Assembly: GCA_963794745.1 (NCBI GenBank)
Contig: CAWCEZ010000007.1
Coordinates: forward strand, 124,001-188,000
Length of the DNA: 64,000 bases
Reading direction: 5' to 3'
From: Fen-671 sp963794745
GTDB taxonomy: Bacteria > Actinomycetota > Acidimicrobiia > Acidimicrobiales > Palsa-688
Shown here: positions 29,720-38,407 of the stretch, piece after piece
How positions within the stretch are numbered: the stretch's first letter is position 1
How the letters are laid out: each line of letters opens with the position of its first letter
Program-made: the position numbers and the translations under genes
The notes under the pieces: model-generated
Told to the model about the DNA's origin: nothing
Databases searched by the model: none
The model's input: the letters and a program-made list of their open reading frames with translations, nothing else

Positions 29720-30775
29720 CTAGCTCCCGGTCTCGTCGTGGACCCAGAAGCGGGCGAGCCCGAACTGGGCGATGGTGACGAGGAGCAGGACAACCAGGAC
29801 CAACAGGGCCAGCGCCGCCGCGTAACCCATGTAGAGATCCGTGAAGCCGTTTTGATAGATGTACTCGACGATGGACTCGGTGTCGTTGCCCGGCCCGCCC
29901 TGGGTGATGATGTGCACGGGGTCGAAGATCTGAAATGCACCAATGAAGGAGATGACGATCACGAAGAACAGCGACGGCGACAACATCGGCAGGGTGATGC
30001 GCCGGAAGATCAGGAACGTGCCGGCGCCATCGACCCGGGCGGCTTCGTAAAGGTACGGCGGTACCACCTGGAGCCCGGCCAGGAGCACGATAAACGAGAA
30101 GCCGACGGTGTGCCATAGGTCGACCCCCACGATCGCCCCCAAAGCCGTGTTCGGGTCGGCGAAGGCGTTCAGGTTATGGATCCCGATCTTGCCCAGGTAA
30201 TAGGTGATGAAGCCGAAGTTGGGGTCCAAGGTGTACTCGGCTATCAAGGACACGACCGCCCACGAGATGAGCACCGGGAAAAATATGGCCGTCCGCAGGC
30301 CGTAAAGAAGAGCCCTGGACATCTTGCGGTTCACGGCCAGGGCGAGGGCGAGGCCGACCGCCACGTGCAGCACAACACTGGCCACGGTGAACTCGGATGA
30401 TACGAGCAGTGAGTGCCAGGCCAAGCTGTCGTGGATGAGGTAGCGGTAGTTGCCCAGCCCGACAAATTTTGGTGGGTTCAAAAGGTCATAGTTGAAGAGG
30501 CTGAGGACTATTGCACCGATCAAAGGGCCGGCAATGAAGCAGAGGAACAAGAGCAGGGCTGGGCTTATGAGAAGGTAGGCGGCCAGCGCGTCGCGGCGTT
30601 CGCGGGGCGTGCGGCGAGCCCGGCCGGCCCGCCCAGCTTCTCCGCCGACGCCCGCGACCGGGGTCGGCGCGACCGTCCAGCGCGCACCCGCCGGGAACAA
30701 CCGCGGCCGGGCCCGCGACGGGCGTGCCGCCAATGCCTGGCTGGGCACTGTCACCTCAAGCACCGCCCGAGGCAC
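29720..30775 (-). CDS. Carbohydrate ABC transporter permease (MalF type)
   Basis: About 351 residues from the GTG at 30775. The first 60 residues are basic and proline/arginine-rich and precede the first helix (AAYLLISPALLLFLCFIAGP); the real start may be one of the later in-frame GTGs at 30763 or 30754. The family pattern FNYDLLNPPKFVGLGNYRYL, the EAA loop YEAARVDGAGTFLIFRRITL followed by P, and ITQGGPGNDTESIVEYIYQN are all clear. It forms the membrane channel with the MalG-type gene immediately downstream and lies after the FucI-like isomerase gene. Confidence 0.9.
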   Translation of the reverse strand: MPRAVLEVTVPSQALAARPSRARPRLFPAGARWTVAPTPVAGVGGEAGRAGRARRTPRERRDALAAYLLISPALLLFLCFIAGPLIGAIVLSLFNYDLLNPPKFVGLGNYRYLIHDSLAWHSLLVSSEFTVASVVLHVAVGLALALAVNRKMSRALLYGLRTAIFFPVLISWAVVSLIAEYTLDPNFGFITYYLGKIGIHNLNAFADPNTALGAIVGVDLWHTVGFSFIVLLAGLQVVPPYLYEAARVDGAGTFLIFRRITLPMLSPSLFFVIVISFIGAFQIFDPVHIITQGGPGNDTESIVEYIYQNGFTDLYMGYAAALALLVLVVLLLVTIAQFGLARFWVHDETGS

Positions 30776-30802
30776 CGGTCATAAGGTCGGCTCCGTCACG
30801 CA

Positions 30803-32236
30803 TCAAATGGCCGGCGAGGCGGCAGGGCCGTCCAACCGCTCCAGGTCGATATCTAAAAAGCGGCAGACGGCGGCAAGCTCTGCGGTTATGTCGCCGGGGA
30901 CGGCGTGGATGTGGTTGGCGCCAAAGCGCGACAAGAACACCTCGGCGGGCGCGTCGAAGTGGGTGAAGGCGTGGGGCCAGACGTAGGTGCTCTGGCGCAT
31001 GAGGGCCTCGTTGGTGGCCTCGTCGTAGTTCTCGAAGCGGCCCAGGGTGACCTGTAGGCGGTAACGCCCGTCGCAGCGCGAGAGGCGCCCGAGGGTTATC
31101 TCGCCCGGCGCGGCCAGGTGATGGACAGAGGCACCCCCGGCGGGGAAGTAGAACTCCTCTGGGTATAGGTGGACCCGTGCCATGTTTTCGCCCGGGTCGT
31201 CGCTGCGCGCCGCGAACCAGGTGGCGTGCTGGCCGGAGTTCTCGAGGTCCCAGATGGCGCGCTCGGCGAAGTAGTGGCGCACGTCGGCGAACAGCACCGG
31301 CGTGGTGGTGATGCGGTGCATGAGCAGCATCGTCAATGCCCCGTCCATGTCGCACTCGGTGGCACAGATGTGCACGTCCTTGGGGCCGTCCCAGTCGTAG
31401 GGGTCGTTCAGGAACGCTTCGGCGATGTCGGTGGTGGCGAAGTTGTTGGTGAGCTCGGGCTGGCCCTTGATACCCGAGAAGTCGAGGTGGCCTTCGTCGA
31501 TGATCTCGCGCATGGCGTAGTAGGACCGCACCTGGCGCTCCAGGATCTCAGGGGTGAGCCGCGTCCCGTCGTAGTGGACGCCTGCCGCGTTCTTCTCCAG
31601 CCATTGCCGCCCGGCGGCCGCGCGCGAGGCGGGCACCAGCTCCGAGCGGCGTACGATCTCCCACTGGTCTATTTCTTCGACGTCGATGCCGAAGCGGCGC
31701 ATCCACTCGTCGGTGCGCCCCACCGCTGTGTACATGCCCATGGAACGACCCCCCACCCGGCCGAAGGTGCACCCCTCCAGCGATCTCACCGCGTGAGCCG
31801 CCCGTACAAGGGCACCGAGCTGCTTGCTCACAGCGGGGTCGTCCACGTCACCCCAGAGCCTCTCGTGGCTTCTGCCGATCTGGTCGAGGCTCCCGCCCGC
31901 TGCCAACAGGCTCACCATGCCCGGGTAAGTCGGGTCGATGTTGGAGAACAACAACAAAGGCCCGGCGGTCGCCTTGGCGGCGTGCACGGAAAAATGGGGG
32001 AAGGCCCACACCGGGTAGTTGAAGATGGTGAGGTCGGGGCGCTGGTCCGCCATGCGCCGTGCCTCGCGCACCGCTACCTGGTTGGAGGTGACCGGCTCGG
32101 TGCCCAGCACCACTTCGAAGCCGTCGGCGCGACAAGCCGCCGCGATGCGCCCCTCGACCTGCGCCCCGAACGACGCGATCCCTTGGTGGACGAAGTCGCG
32201 GCCGTCGCTGAAACTGAGGATCCCGACCTTAGGCAA
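30803..32236 (-). CDS. L-fucose/D-arabinose isomerase-family protein
   Basis: About 477 residues from a TTG at 32236, chosen because GAAGGAG sits at ideal distance and MPKVGILSFSDGR is the expected first strand. The family pattern includes QVAVREARRMADQRPDLTIF, VGGRSMGMYTAVGRTDEW, FSGIKGQPELTNNFA, ICATECDMDGALTMLLMHRI (the metal-binding Glu/Asp region) and FGANHIHAVPGDIT near the C-terminus, where FucI has its third metal ligand. Enzymes of this family interconvert L-fucose/L-fuculose or D-arabinose/D-ribulose with manganese. In an operon with GH172 and GH116, D-arabinose is the natural guess. No pentulokinase gene is nearby, so the next step must be encoded elsewhere. Confidence 0.85.
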   Translation of the reverse strand: MPKVGILSFSDGRDFVHQGIASFGAQVEGRIAAACRADGFEVVLGTEPVTSNQVAVREARRMADQRPDLTIFNYPVWAFPHFSVHAAKATAGPLLLFSNIDPTYPGMVSLLAAGGSLDQIGRSHERLWGDVDDPAVSKQLGALVRAAHAVRSLEGCTFGRVGGRSMGMYTAVGRTDEWMRRFGIDVEEIDQWEIVRRSELVPASRAAAGRQWLEKNAAGVHYDGTRLTPEILERQVRSYYAMREIIDEGHLDFSGIKGQPELTNNFATTDIAEAFLNDPYDWDGPKDVHICATECDMDGALTMLLMHRITTTPVLFADVRHYFAERAIWDLENSGQHATWFAARSDDPGENMARVHLYPEEFYFPAGGASVHHLAAPGEITLGRLSRCDGRYRLQVTLGRFENYDEATNEALMRQSTYVWPHAFTHFDAPAEVFLSRFGANHIHAVPGDITAELAAVCRFLDIDLERLDGPAASPAI

Positions 32237-32253
32237 AGTGGTTTCTCCTTCTC

Positions 32254-33282
32254 TCAAGACGCCCGCAAGGTCGGTGCGTGTGCCGGGCAGCACGAGCCAC
32301 GATGGCGCAGTTCCAGCTCGAAGACCTGGCGTTTGCGGCGACCGCGGCCCTGACCGAGCCGCTGCATCAGGAGCTCTACTGCGGCAACGGCCATGAGGCG
32401 GACCGGCTGTGCCAAGGTCGTAAGGGGTGGGTCTGTCAGCTCCGCCCAAGCGGGGTCGTCGAACGAGGCCAGGGCGATATCCGCCGGGACTCGCAAATGA
32501 GTGGCCCTGATCGCCTGCAGCGCACCTATGGCCATCAGGTTGTTGGCCACCAGGAGAGCCGTAACGCCTTCGTCGAGAAGGTCCTGCGCCCCCCGTCGGC
32601 CTCCTTCGACACGGAAGTCCCCTATCGCACTGCGGGCTTGGGCGCCGGCGTCGAACATGGCCTGCTCGTAACCCGATAGGCGCTCTGCTGCGGTCCGCAC
32701 TACGTTCGGGCCACCGAGAAAGCCAATCCTGCGGTGGCCACCCGCGAGGAGGTGCTCCGTCCCGAGGCGGGCGCCCGTGACGTTGGCCGCCAGAACTGCA
32801 TCGGCACGCTTGTCGTCGACGGGACGGTCGAAAGCGACCACCGAGGCGCCAATGTCGATCAGCTCGCTGATCTCGGCGGCCCCAGCTTCGGTTGGTGAGA
32901 TGATCGCGCCCGCCACTCGCTCGGCGATCATGACCCCTAGGTACTCTCGCTGCTTGACTGGATCCTCGTCGGTGTTGCAGAGCAGGACCCGGTAGCCCTT
33001 CAGGTAGGCAGTGTCCTCGATGGCCCGCACCATCTGGGAAAAGTGCGGGTTTTCTATGTCCGAGACGACAACGCCGATCATTTGCACCTGCTGGCGGCGC
33101 AGGTTGCTCGCTACCCGACTTGGCCGGTAACCGAGCTCGTTGATGACGGCGAGGACTTGAGAACGCTTGGCCTCCCGTACTGAGACGCTGTCGTTTAGGA
33201 CCCTCGAGACCGTGGCGGGGGACACCCCTGCCCGGTCGGCGACCTCTTTTATGGTGAAGGGCTGGCGGATCTGTCGAGCCAT
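32254..33282 (-). CDS. LacI-family regulator of the GH172/GH116 sugar operon
   Basis: An intact 342-residue LacI protein. The DNA-binding part reads FTIKEVADRAGVSPATVSRV then LNDSVSVREAKRSQVLAVI; the hinge is RPSRVASNLRRQQ and the effector domain contains IGVVVSDIENPHFSQMVRAI, AGAIISPTEAG, VVAFDRPVD and IALASFDDPAWAELTDPPLT. It is the first gene of the operon, 18 bases before the isomerase, and sits directly behind the promoter and operator-like palindromes at 33310-33393, so autoregulation together with the whole operon is expected. The inducer is probably the imported or isomerised sugar. Confidence 0.93.
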   Translation of the reverse strand: MARQIRQPFTIKEVADRAGVSPATVSRVLNDSVSVREAKRSQVLAVINELGYRPSRVASNLRRQQVQMIGVVVSDIENPHFSQMVRAIEDTAYLKGYRVLLCNTDEDPVKQREYLGVMIAERVAGAIISPTEAGAAEISELIDIGASVVAFDRPVDDKRADAVLAANVTGARLGTEHLLAGGHRRIGFLGGPNVVRTAAERLSGYEQAMFDAGAQARSAIGDFRVEGGRRGAQDLLDEGVTALLVANNLMAIGALQAIRATHLRVPADIALASFDDPAWAELTDPPLTTLAQPVRLMAVAAVELLMQRLGQGRGRRKRQVFELELRHRGSCCPAHAPTLRAS

Positions 33283-33309
33283 GGTGCCGGTTTCAGAGAT
33301 CCCTTTTTC

Positions 33310-33361
33310 GAAATCGGTTCATAAAATCCCTTTTTAGAAATCCCTTTCAGAAACCCGTTTC
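33310..33361 (-). promoter_or_regulatory. LacI-type operator-like palindromes
   Basis: GAAACCCGTTTC at 33350-33361 and GAAATCGGTTC at 33310-33320 share a GAAA-NCG-GTTTC design that fits LacI-family operators. Between them is a repeated ATCCCTTTT(T) motif followed by an A/G-rich AGAAA or CGAAA. They lie between the predicted transcription start and the LacI start codon, where bound repressor would block elongation or initiation. Confidence 0.6.
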
Positions 33362-33364
33362 AAG

Positions 33365-33393
33365 ACGCTACAGGTCGCCTTCGGTGTTGTCAA
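33365..33393 (-). promoter_or_regulatory. Promoter of the lacI-fucI-ABC-GH116-GH172 operon
   Basis: On the minus strand TTGACA (33393-33388, perfect -35) is followed after exactly 17 bases by TAGCGT (33370-33365). The first operator-like palindrome begins four bases downstream, consistent with repression of this promoter by the adjacent LacI protein. Confidence 0.7.
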
Positions 33394-33566
33394 GTACCTG
33401 CCCGGCCAGCTAAAGGAGCAGCTCAGGCACCACACCCGCTGAGCCCCCCTGCACCTCGGGCGCGGTCAATGCCACGATCATCAAGACGGTCGGCCCGCGA
33501 CAAGCAGGTGCGCGCTACAGCAACGACGAGCGGGCCGGGCGCTACCTAAAAAACCAACTGGTAGCA
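33394..33566. other. Intergenic stretch without a called gene
   Basis: This lies between the sugar-operon promoter and the terminator of the FAH-like gene. A short open stretch on the plus strand has coding-like composition but no start, ribosome site or recognisable domain, so it may be a gene remnant. I see no tRNA, insertion sequence end or further promoter. Confidence 0.3.
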
Positions 33567-33591
33567 GAGAAAAACGGACCTACGGAGGTCC
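33567..33591 (-). terminator. Rho-independent terminator after the FAH-like gene
   Basis: On the minus strand, immediately after the TAG stop, GGACCT (33591-33586) and AGGTCC (33581-33576) form a six-base-pair stem with a four-base loop, followed by G and then TTTTT (33574-33570). This separates the FAH-like gene from the sugar operon downstream. Confidence 0.75.
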
Positions 33592-34462
33592 CTAACCGAG
33601 TGCCGGGAGGGGCAGGCCCCGGGCTACCGAAGTCGTCAGCGTCCCGATCTCCTCGATGTCGATGCGCACCACGTCGCCGGGTTCCAGCGTGAAAGGGGCG
33701 GGCGGCACGAGGCATGTCCCAGTCGAGATAACCACGCCATCGGGATGGACATCCGAGCGCATCAGGTAGCTGACCATCTCGTCATAGCGCCGGTGCAGCC
33801 TGGAGGTGTTGGCGGTCCCCTCCCAGGCGACGGCGCCGCCGCGATGGATCGTCAGGGCGATGTCAAGGTCGTAGGGGTCGGCGACCTCCCACACCGGGCG
33901 CACGGACGGGCCGAGCGCACAAGCCCCGTAATAAATCTTCGCCTGCGGGAGGTAAAGCGCGTTCTCGCCTTCGATGGAACGCGAGGAGACATCGTCACAG
34001 ATCGAATAGCCGACGATCTCGCCGAAGGCATTTATTACGAGGGCCACCTCCGGTTCGGGAACGTCGAGGGTGGAGTCGGCGCGGACCGCGACCACGCCAC
34101 CGTCGCCAACGACACGCCAGCCCGAAGACTTGAAAAACAGCTCGGGCCTGTCGGCATCGTAAACGAGCTCGTAGAGGTTGGCCGCCCGTTCGCTCTCCTC
34201 GACGCCGCGCCTCGTGGGAGATCTCGTAAGTGACCCCGCACGCCCACACTTCTGTTCGCCCGTCGATGGGCGCGAGGACCTCGACGTCCGAGGCCAGGAG
34301 CTCCGGCCCTCTCGCCCCGTCGAGCCGCTCCCGTAGGTCGTCGAGCCGGAGCGCCCAGAGCGAAGCCAACGTGCTCACGTCGAGATCGGTGACACGGTCA
34401 CCGTCGAGCAAACCGACGTGCCCTTGAGATGAGCCGCGGGCGCGGTACCTGATGATGTTCAC
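33592..34462 (-). CDS. Fumarylacetoacetate hydrolase-family protein, 2-keto-3-deoxy-D-arabinonate dehydratase-like
   Basis: About 290 residues from a GTG at 34462 behind GGGAGGAC, with one frame break near 34195. The FAH fold is shown by VLAPIDGRTEVWACGVTYEI, YDADRPELFFKSSGWRVVGD, PEPEVALVINAFGEIVGYSI and a metal/substrate region DDVSSRSIEGENALYLPQAK. The SSRSIEGEN-LYLPQAK stretch resembles my recollection of 2-keto-3-deoxy-D-arabinonate dehydratases of the D-arabinose oxidative pathway, more than true fumarylacetoacetases. The gene is monocistronic with its own terminator, between the sugar operon and the TPP riboswitch. A role in pentonate breakdown fits the neighbouring operon but is not proven; other FAH-family activities remain possible. 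Confidence 0.75.
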
Positions 34463-34624
34463 TGTTCGTCCTCCCGAGCGGCTACCGCGCGCTCCCCCAC
34501 TTTCGTCCTCGTAACCGGGACCATGTCAGCGTAGAGCGCGCAGCACTTGGTCTCGGTCCAAAGCGCACATCTCCGCTGCCGGCGGTGTCGTTGCAACGCT
34601 GGCGGTAGAGTTGCACCAGTAACC

Positions 34625-34729
34625 AACACGGGAGCTCGGGTTAACCGGGCTGAGAGGGTGGCTTCGGCATTCGGCCCCACGCCACCGACCGTCTGAACCT
34701 GATCGGGTAATGCCGGCGAAGGGATGGGA
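34625..34729 (+). ncRNA. TPP riboswitch (THI element)
   Basis: The conserved core is clear: ACACGGGAGCTC on the 5' side, GGGCTGAGAGGG in the pyrimidine-sensing arm, then TGAACCTGATCGGGTAATGC followed by CGGCGAAGGGA on the 3' side. The closing P1 strand overlaps the purine-rich ribosome site just before the GTG at 34732, so TPP binding would hide the site and shut down translation of the permease gene. Confidence 0.95.
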
Positions 34730-34731
34730 CT

Positions 34732-36162
34732 GTGACAGACATAGTTGTCTCCGAGGTACCTGCATTGGCCGGTGGCGCCTTCGTCACCGTGCCCGGGGAC
34801 CGTCATTCTGAAGTCGGCCGCAACCTGGCCGAACCTGTCCCCAAGGCGCTCAGCCTGGTCGACCAGCTGGGGCTATGGGGCAACCTCGGGGTAAGCCTTC
34901 TCGGCTTTACCGGGGCAATTTTCGTGCTCCAGCCCAACGGCAGTGGGACCCCGGAGCTTTCGCTGGCCGCGGGGGTCACGGCGATAGTTCTGGGCACCCT
35001 TCTCGGCACGCTGCCGATCGCGTTGGTCGGCGTGATGGGCACCCGGACGGGAGCCCCGGCGATGGTGCTGTTGCGCGGCCTGTTCGGCGCCCGGCTGTCG
35101 TACCTGCCCACTGCCCTCAACATCTTGCAGTGCCTCGGCTGGGGCGTTTTCGAGCTGGTCACCATAGCCACCGCGGCCCACACCGTGGCACCGTCGCTGC
35201 CGCGCTGGGCCTACATACTCCTCGCCGGGGTGATCACCGCGGTGCTGGCCGCTCGCCCGCTTGGATTCATCCGCTACCTACGGCGCTACGTCACGGGCGC
35301 CGTGGTGGTCGTGCTGGCCTACCTCTTCGTCGAGTTGGCCCGCCACCCGTTGCCGGCGTTGTCGCATGGCACCTGGTCGGGTTATTGGGCGGCTACAGAC
35401 ACGGTGGTGGCGGCGGCCATCTCGTTCGCTCCGCTGGCGGCCGACTACACGCGCCATTCGCGCTCCGAACGGGCCGCCTTCAGCGGGGCGCTCGTCGGCT
35501 ACAGCGTCACGCAGATCCTCTGCTATGTGATCGGCCTGCTGGCCCTGGTGACCGTGGCCCGCAACCCCAGCGACATCTACGGCGCCTTTATCGCCCTTCC
35601 GCTCGGGACAATAGGCTTCGCCATCCTGGCAGCGCGCGAGCTCGACCAGTCGTTCGCAAATGTGTACTCCACCGCCGTTTCGGCTCAGAACTTCAGGCCG
35701 CTGTGGGACCGCCGGGTTCTCGCCGTGGGCATCGCCGCCCTGACGACGGCCGGGGCCCTGTTCCTCAATATCGCCGACTACGAGAACTTCCTCGACCTCC
35801 TTGGTTCGGTCTTCGTCCCAATGTCGGCGGTGCTCATAATCGACTTCTTCGTACTGTCCAGGGGCGGGGAGCGCTGGGACCTTTCCCGAGCCGCCCGTTC
35901 ACGCTGGGCCATGGTCATACCGTGGGCGGCGGGCTTCGTCACCTACCAGTTCATCAACCCGGGCTACATCTCGTGGTGGGTCTCGGCGTGGCAATGGTCC
36001 GCCAAGTTGGTGGGCTTCACTCCTGCCGCCTGGATGTCGGCCTCGATCCTTTCGTTCATCGTGGCCGCGGTGGCCACCCTGCTGGCCGGCTTAGTGCCTG
36101 TTGTTGCGCGGGGCAGCCGCCCGTCCCCCCGCCAGCGCGACCGCCTCCGCCAAAGCCTGTGA
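34732..36162 (+). CDS. NCS1-family permease, probably for thiamine or hydroxymethylpyrimidine (CytX-like)
   Basis: An intact 476-residue membrane protein with about 12 hydrophobic helices and the NCS1 pattern near the N-terminus (DQLGLWGNLGVSLLGFTGAI). Central features are RTGAPAMVLLRGLFGARLSY, ILQCLGWGVFELVTI, FAPLAADYTRHSRSERAAFS and LNIADYENFLDLLGSVFVPM. NCS1 proteins carry cytosine, purines, hydantoins or thiamine and its pyrimidine. Because the gene is directly controlled by a TPP riboswitch, thiamine or HMP uptake is most likely. The start is the GTG at 34732. Its stop overlaps the start of the kinase-like gene (GTGA). Confidence 0.9.
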   Translation: MTDIVVSEVPALAGGAFVTVPGDRHSEVGRNLAEPVPKALSLVDQLGLWGNLGVSLLGFTGAIFVLQPNGSGTPELSLAAGVTAIVLGTLLGTLPIALVGVMGTRTGAPAMVLLRGLFGARLSYLPTALNILQCLGWGVFELVTIATAAHTVAPSLPRWAYILLAGVITAVLAARPLGFIRYLRRYVTGAVVVVLAYLFVELARHPLPALSHGTWSGYWAATDTVVAAAISFAPLAADYTRHSRSERAAFSGALVGYSVTQILCYVIGLLALVTVARNPSDIYGAFIALPLGTIGFAILAARELDQSFANVYSTAVSAQNFRPLWDRRVLAVGIAALTTAGALFLNIADYENFLDLLGSVFVPMSAVLIIDFFVLSRGGERWDLSRAARSRWAMVIPWAAGFVTYQFINPGYISWWVSAWQWSAKLVGFTPAAWMSASILSFIVAAVATLLAGLVPVVARGSRPSPRQRDRLRQSL

Positions 36163-37344
36163 ACACGGCCCGGCCGCCGGCAGCCAGGCCGCTTGTCCAC
36201 GGCATGGGCCACGAGCTTGTTACCCCCGACTGGCCCTCGCTGACCGACCTCGAGGTCAACGCCGTCCTTGCTCACTACGGCGACCTCGCGCCACAGCGTG
36301 GCGAGCCGGGCGCAGCCGTAGTGTGGCGCAGCCCGCGGCCTATGTCCGCGGCGGGGGTCGTCCGCTGCCGCGCGGGCGTCGTGTTCGTCAAGCGTCATGA
36401 CCGGCGCGTCCGCACGGCCGCCCAACTGAGCGTCGAACACGCGCTTGGCGACCACTTACGCGCAGGTGGCGTGCATGTACCGGTTGTGCTGCGGACCGTT
36501 GCCGGCGATAGCTCCGTCACCTCAGGGGACAGCATCTACGAGGTCCACGAGGTGGCGGGTGGTGTCGACCTGTACCGGGACACCATGTCATGGGAGCCGT
36601 TCAGCAGCCTCGGTCACGCCCGGGCCGCTGGCGCCGCGCTCGCCCGGCTACATGATGCGGCGGCCGGCTTCGACCAGCCGCCGAGGGCACCTGGCGTGCT
36701 GACGGGCTCATGTGACATCGTCACGGCGCGAGACCCGGTCGGACAAGTGGGCCGCCTCCTCGAGAGCCGGCCCGGCCTAGCCCGTTACCTGGCTCGACGG
36801 CCCTGGCAGGACCAGCTGGCCCGGTACCACGTCCCGGTGATCAGACGGGCGGCACCGCTCCTGGCGGCACTGCGTCCTCAGTGGGGTCATGGGGACTGGC
36901 ACCCCTCGAACCTGGCCTGGACGTCCGCGGGGCCCGACGCCGACGTTGAAGGTGTGTTCGACCTGGGGCTCGCCAACCGTACCTTCGCCGCCCACGACCT
37001 CGCTATTGCCCTGGAGCGCTCCACCATCACCTGGCTGGACCTGGAGCGCACCGGACAAGCCGAGGCAGACCTCGACGCTGTCGACGCGATACGTCGATGG
37101 GTACCAAGCCACCAGGCAACTGGGCCCCACCGAGCTGTCCGCCCTGGCCGAGGTGCTCCCGGTGGTCCATCTGGAATACGCACTTTCTGAGATCGAGTAC
37201 TTCGCCGACGTTGTGGGCTCGCAGGCCAACGCGGACCTCGCCTACTCCACATACCTCGTCGGCCATACCCGCTGGTTTGAAGGCGACGGCGGCTCGGCGC
37301 TGCTTGAGCGGTTGCGCCAGCGAGCAGTCGCAGCCGCTCATTGA
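36159..37344 (+). CDS. APH-fold phosphotransferase, possible thiamine-salvage kinase (one frame break)
   Basis: About 394 residues from a GTG overlapping the permease stop, with a frame break near 37095. The aminoglycoside phosphotransferase/choline kinase fold is indicated by AGVVFVKRHDRRVR (ATP-binding lysine), YEVHEVAGGVDLYRD (hinge), the catalytic loop WGHGDWHPSNLAW (HGDxHxxN) and the metal-binding FDLGLANRTFAAHDLAIALE. After the break the sequence continues STRYVDGYQATRQLGPTELS, as in related proteins. Coupling to a TPP-riboswitch-controlled permease makes phosphorylation of thiamine or an analogue likely; homoserine-kinase-like and aminoglycoside activities are alternatives that context disfavours. 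Confidence 0.8.
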
Positions 37345-37399
37345 CCAGGTCGTGGGCCGTGAGCTACCACTTTGTGCGGGCCAGACCAGGTCCCAACTT

Positions 37400-38407
37400 T
37401 CATAGGCGAATGAAGGTCATGTCCGGGTAGCGATCCCCGGCGGTGCCGCCACTCGGCGCAGCTTCGTCCAGCGCCCGTAGCTCGTCCTCGGACAGCTTCA
37501 CGTCGACAGCCTCGATGTTCTCTTTGAGATAGGTGCGCCGCTTGGTCCCGGGGATGGGCACGACGTCCTCGCCCTGGGCGAGCACCCAGGCCAGGGCGAC
37601 CTGGCCGGGCTTCACGCCGAGTTGTCCCGCCAACTGCTCCACCTTGTCGACGAGCTCGAGGTTCTTTGCGAAGTTCTCGCCCTGGAAGCGCGGGTTATTG
37701 CGCCGGAAGTCGTCGGGCGCCAGGTCATCGAGGCTGCGGATGGCGCCCGAGAGGAACCCGCGCCCGAGCGGCGAGTAGGCCACGAAGCCGATCCCGAGCT
37801 CGCGAACCGTGGCGAGCACGCCATCGTCCTCGACGTCTCGTGTCCAAAGCGACCACTCAGTTTGCAGTGCGGTAATGGGGTGGGTGGCATGCGCCCGGCG
37901 GATCGTCTCGGGGGCGGCCTCGGAGATCCCGAGATGACGCACCTTGCCCGCCTGCACGAGCTCGCTCAAGGCCCCCCAGGTCTCTTCGATGGGGACCTTT
38001 GGGTCGACCCGGTGCTGGTAGTAGAGGTCAATATGGTCGACGCCGAGGCGCTCGAGCGAAGCGTCGGCGGCCTTGGCCACGTACTCCGGCCGGCCGTTGA
38101 TGCCGAGCCTGGTGCCGTCGGGCTCGCGCTCGTTACCGAACTTGGTGGCGACCACGACCTGGTCCCGGCGGCCGGCGATCGCACGGGCCACCAACCTCTC
38201 GTTGGTGAACGGGCCGTACATGTCGGCGGTGTCCAGGAAATCGACACCGGCGTCCAAGGCTGCACGGATGGTGGCGATCGACTCGTCCTCGTCGCCGGCC
38301 CCGTAAAACTCGGACATGCCCATACACCCAAGGCCCATGGCGCTCACGTTCAGCGCAGCGTCACCGGTCCCGAGCGTGCGGCGGGGATAAGCCAAGACGT
38401 CCTCCAT
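37400..38407 (-). CDS. Aldo/keto reductase
   Basis: An intact 335-residue AKR of the large YajO/IolS-like group. The catalytic tetrad can be seen: Asp and Tyr in FLDTADMYGPF, Lys in VVVATKFGNE and His in YYQHRVDP. The cofactor end has VVPIPGTKRRTYLKENI, typical of NADPH binding. Starts at an ATG at 38407. The preceding esterase frame runs about 46 bases into this start as written, which may be an indel effect. Together with two hydrolases it forms a small operon; substrates are not predictable. Confidence 0.92.
   Translation of the reverse strand: MEDVLAYPRRTLGTGDAALNVSAMGLGCMGMSEFYGAGDEDESIATIRAALDAGVDFLDTADMYGPFTNERLVARAIAGRRDQVVVATKFGNEREPDGTRLGINGRPEYVAKAADASLERLGVDHIDLYYQHRVDPKVPIEETWGALSELVQAGKVRHLGISEAAPETIRRAHATHPITALQTEWSLWTRDVEDDGVLATVRELGIGFVAYSPLGRGFLSGAIRSLDDLAPDDFRRNNPRFQGENFAKNLELVDKVEQLAGQLGVKPGQVALAWVLAQGEDVVPIPGTKRRTYLKENIEAVDVKLSEDELRALDEAAPSGGTAGDRYPDMTFIRL

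Noticed and set aside
31169..32353. A 394-codon plus-strand frame opposite the isomerase gene
   Set aside because: The minus-strand isomerase has a full set of family motifs; the plus-strand reading has none.
34875..37190. A 771-codon open frame on the plus strand starting inside the NCS1 permease gene
   Set aside because: Its first 430 codons are a shadow of the permease in another frame with arginine/glycine-rich nonsense composition. Only the part from 36159 is real (the APH-fold kinase).
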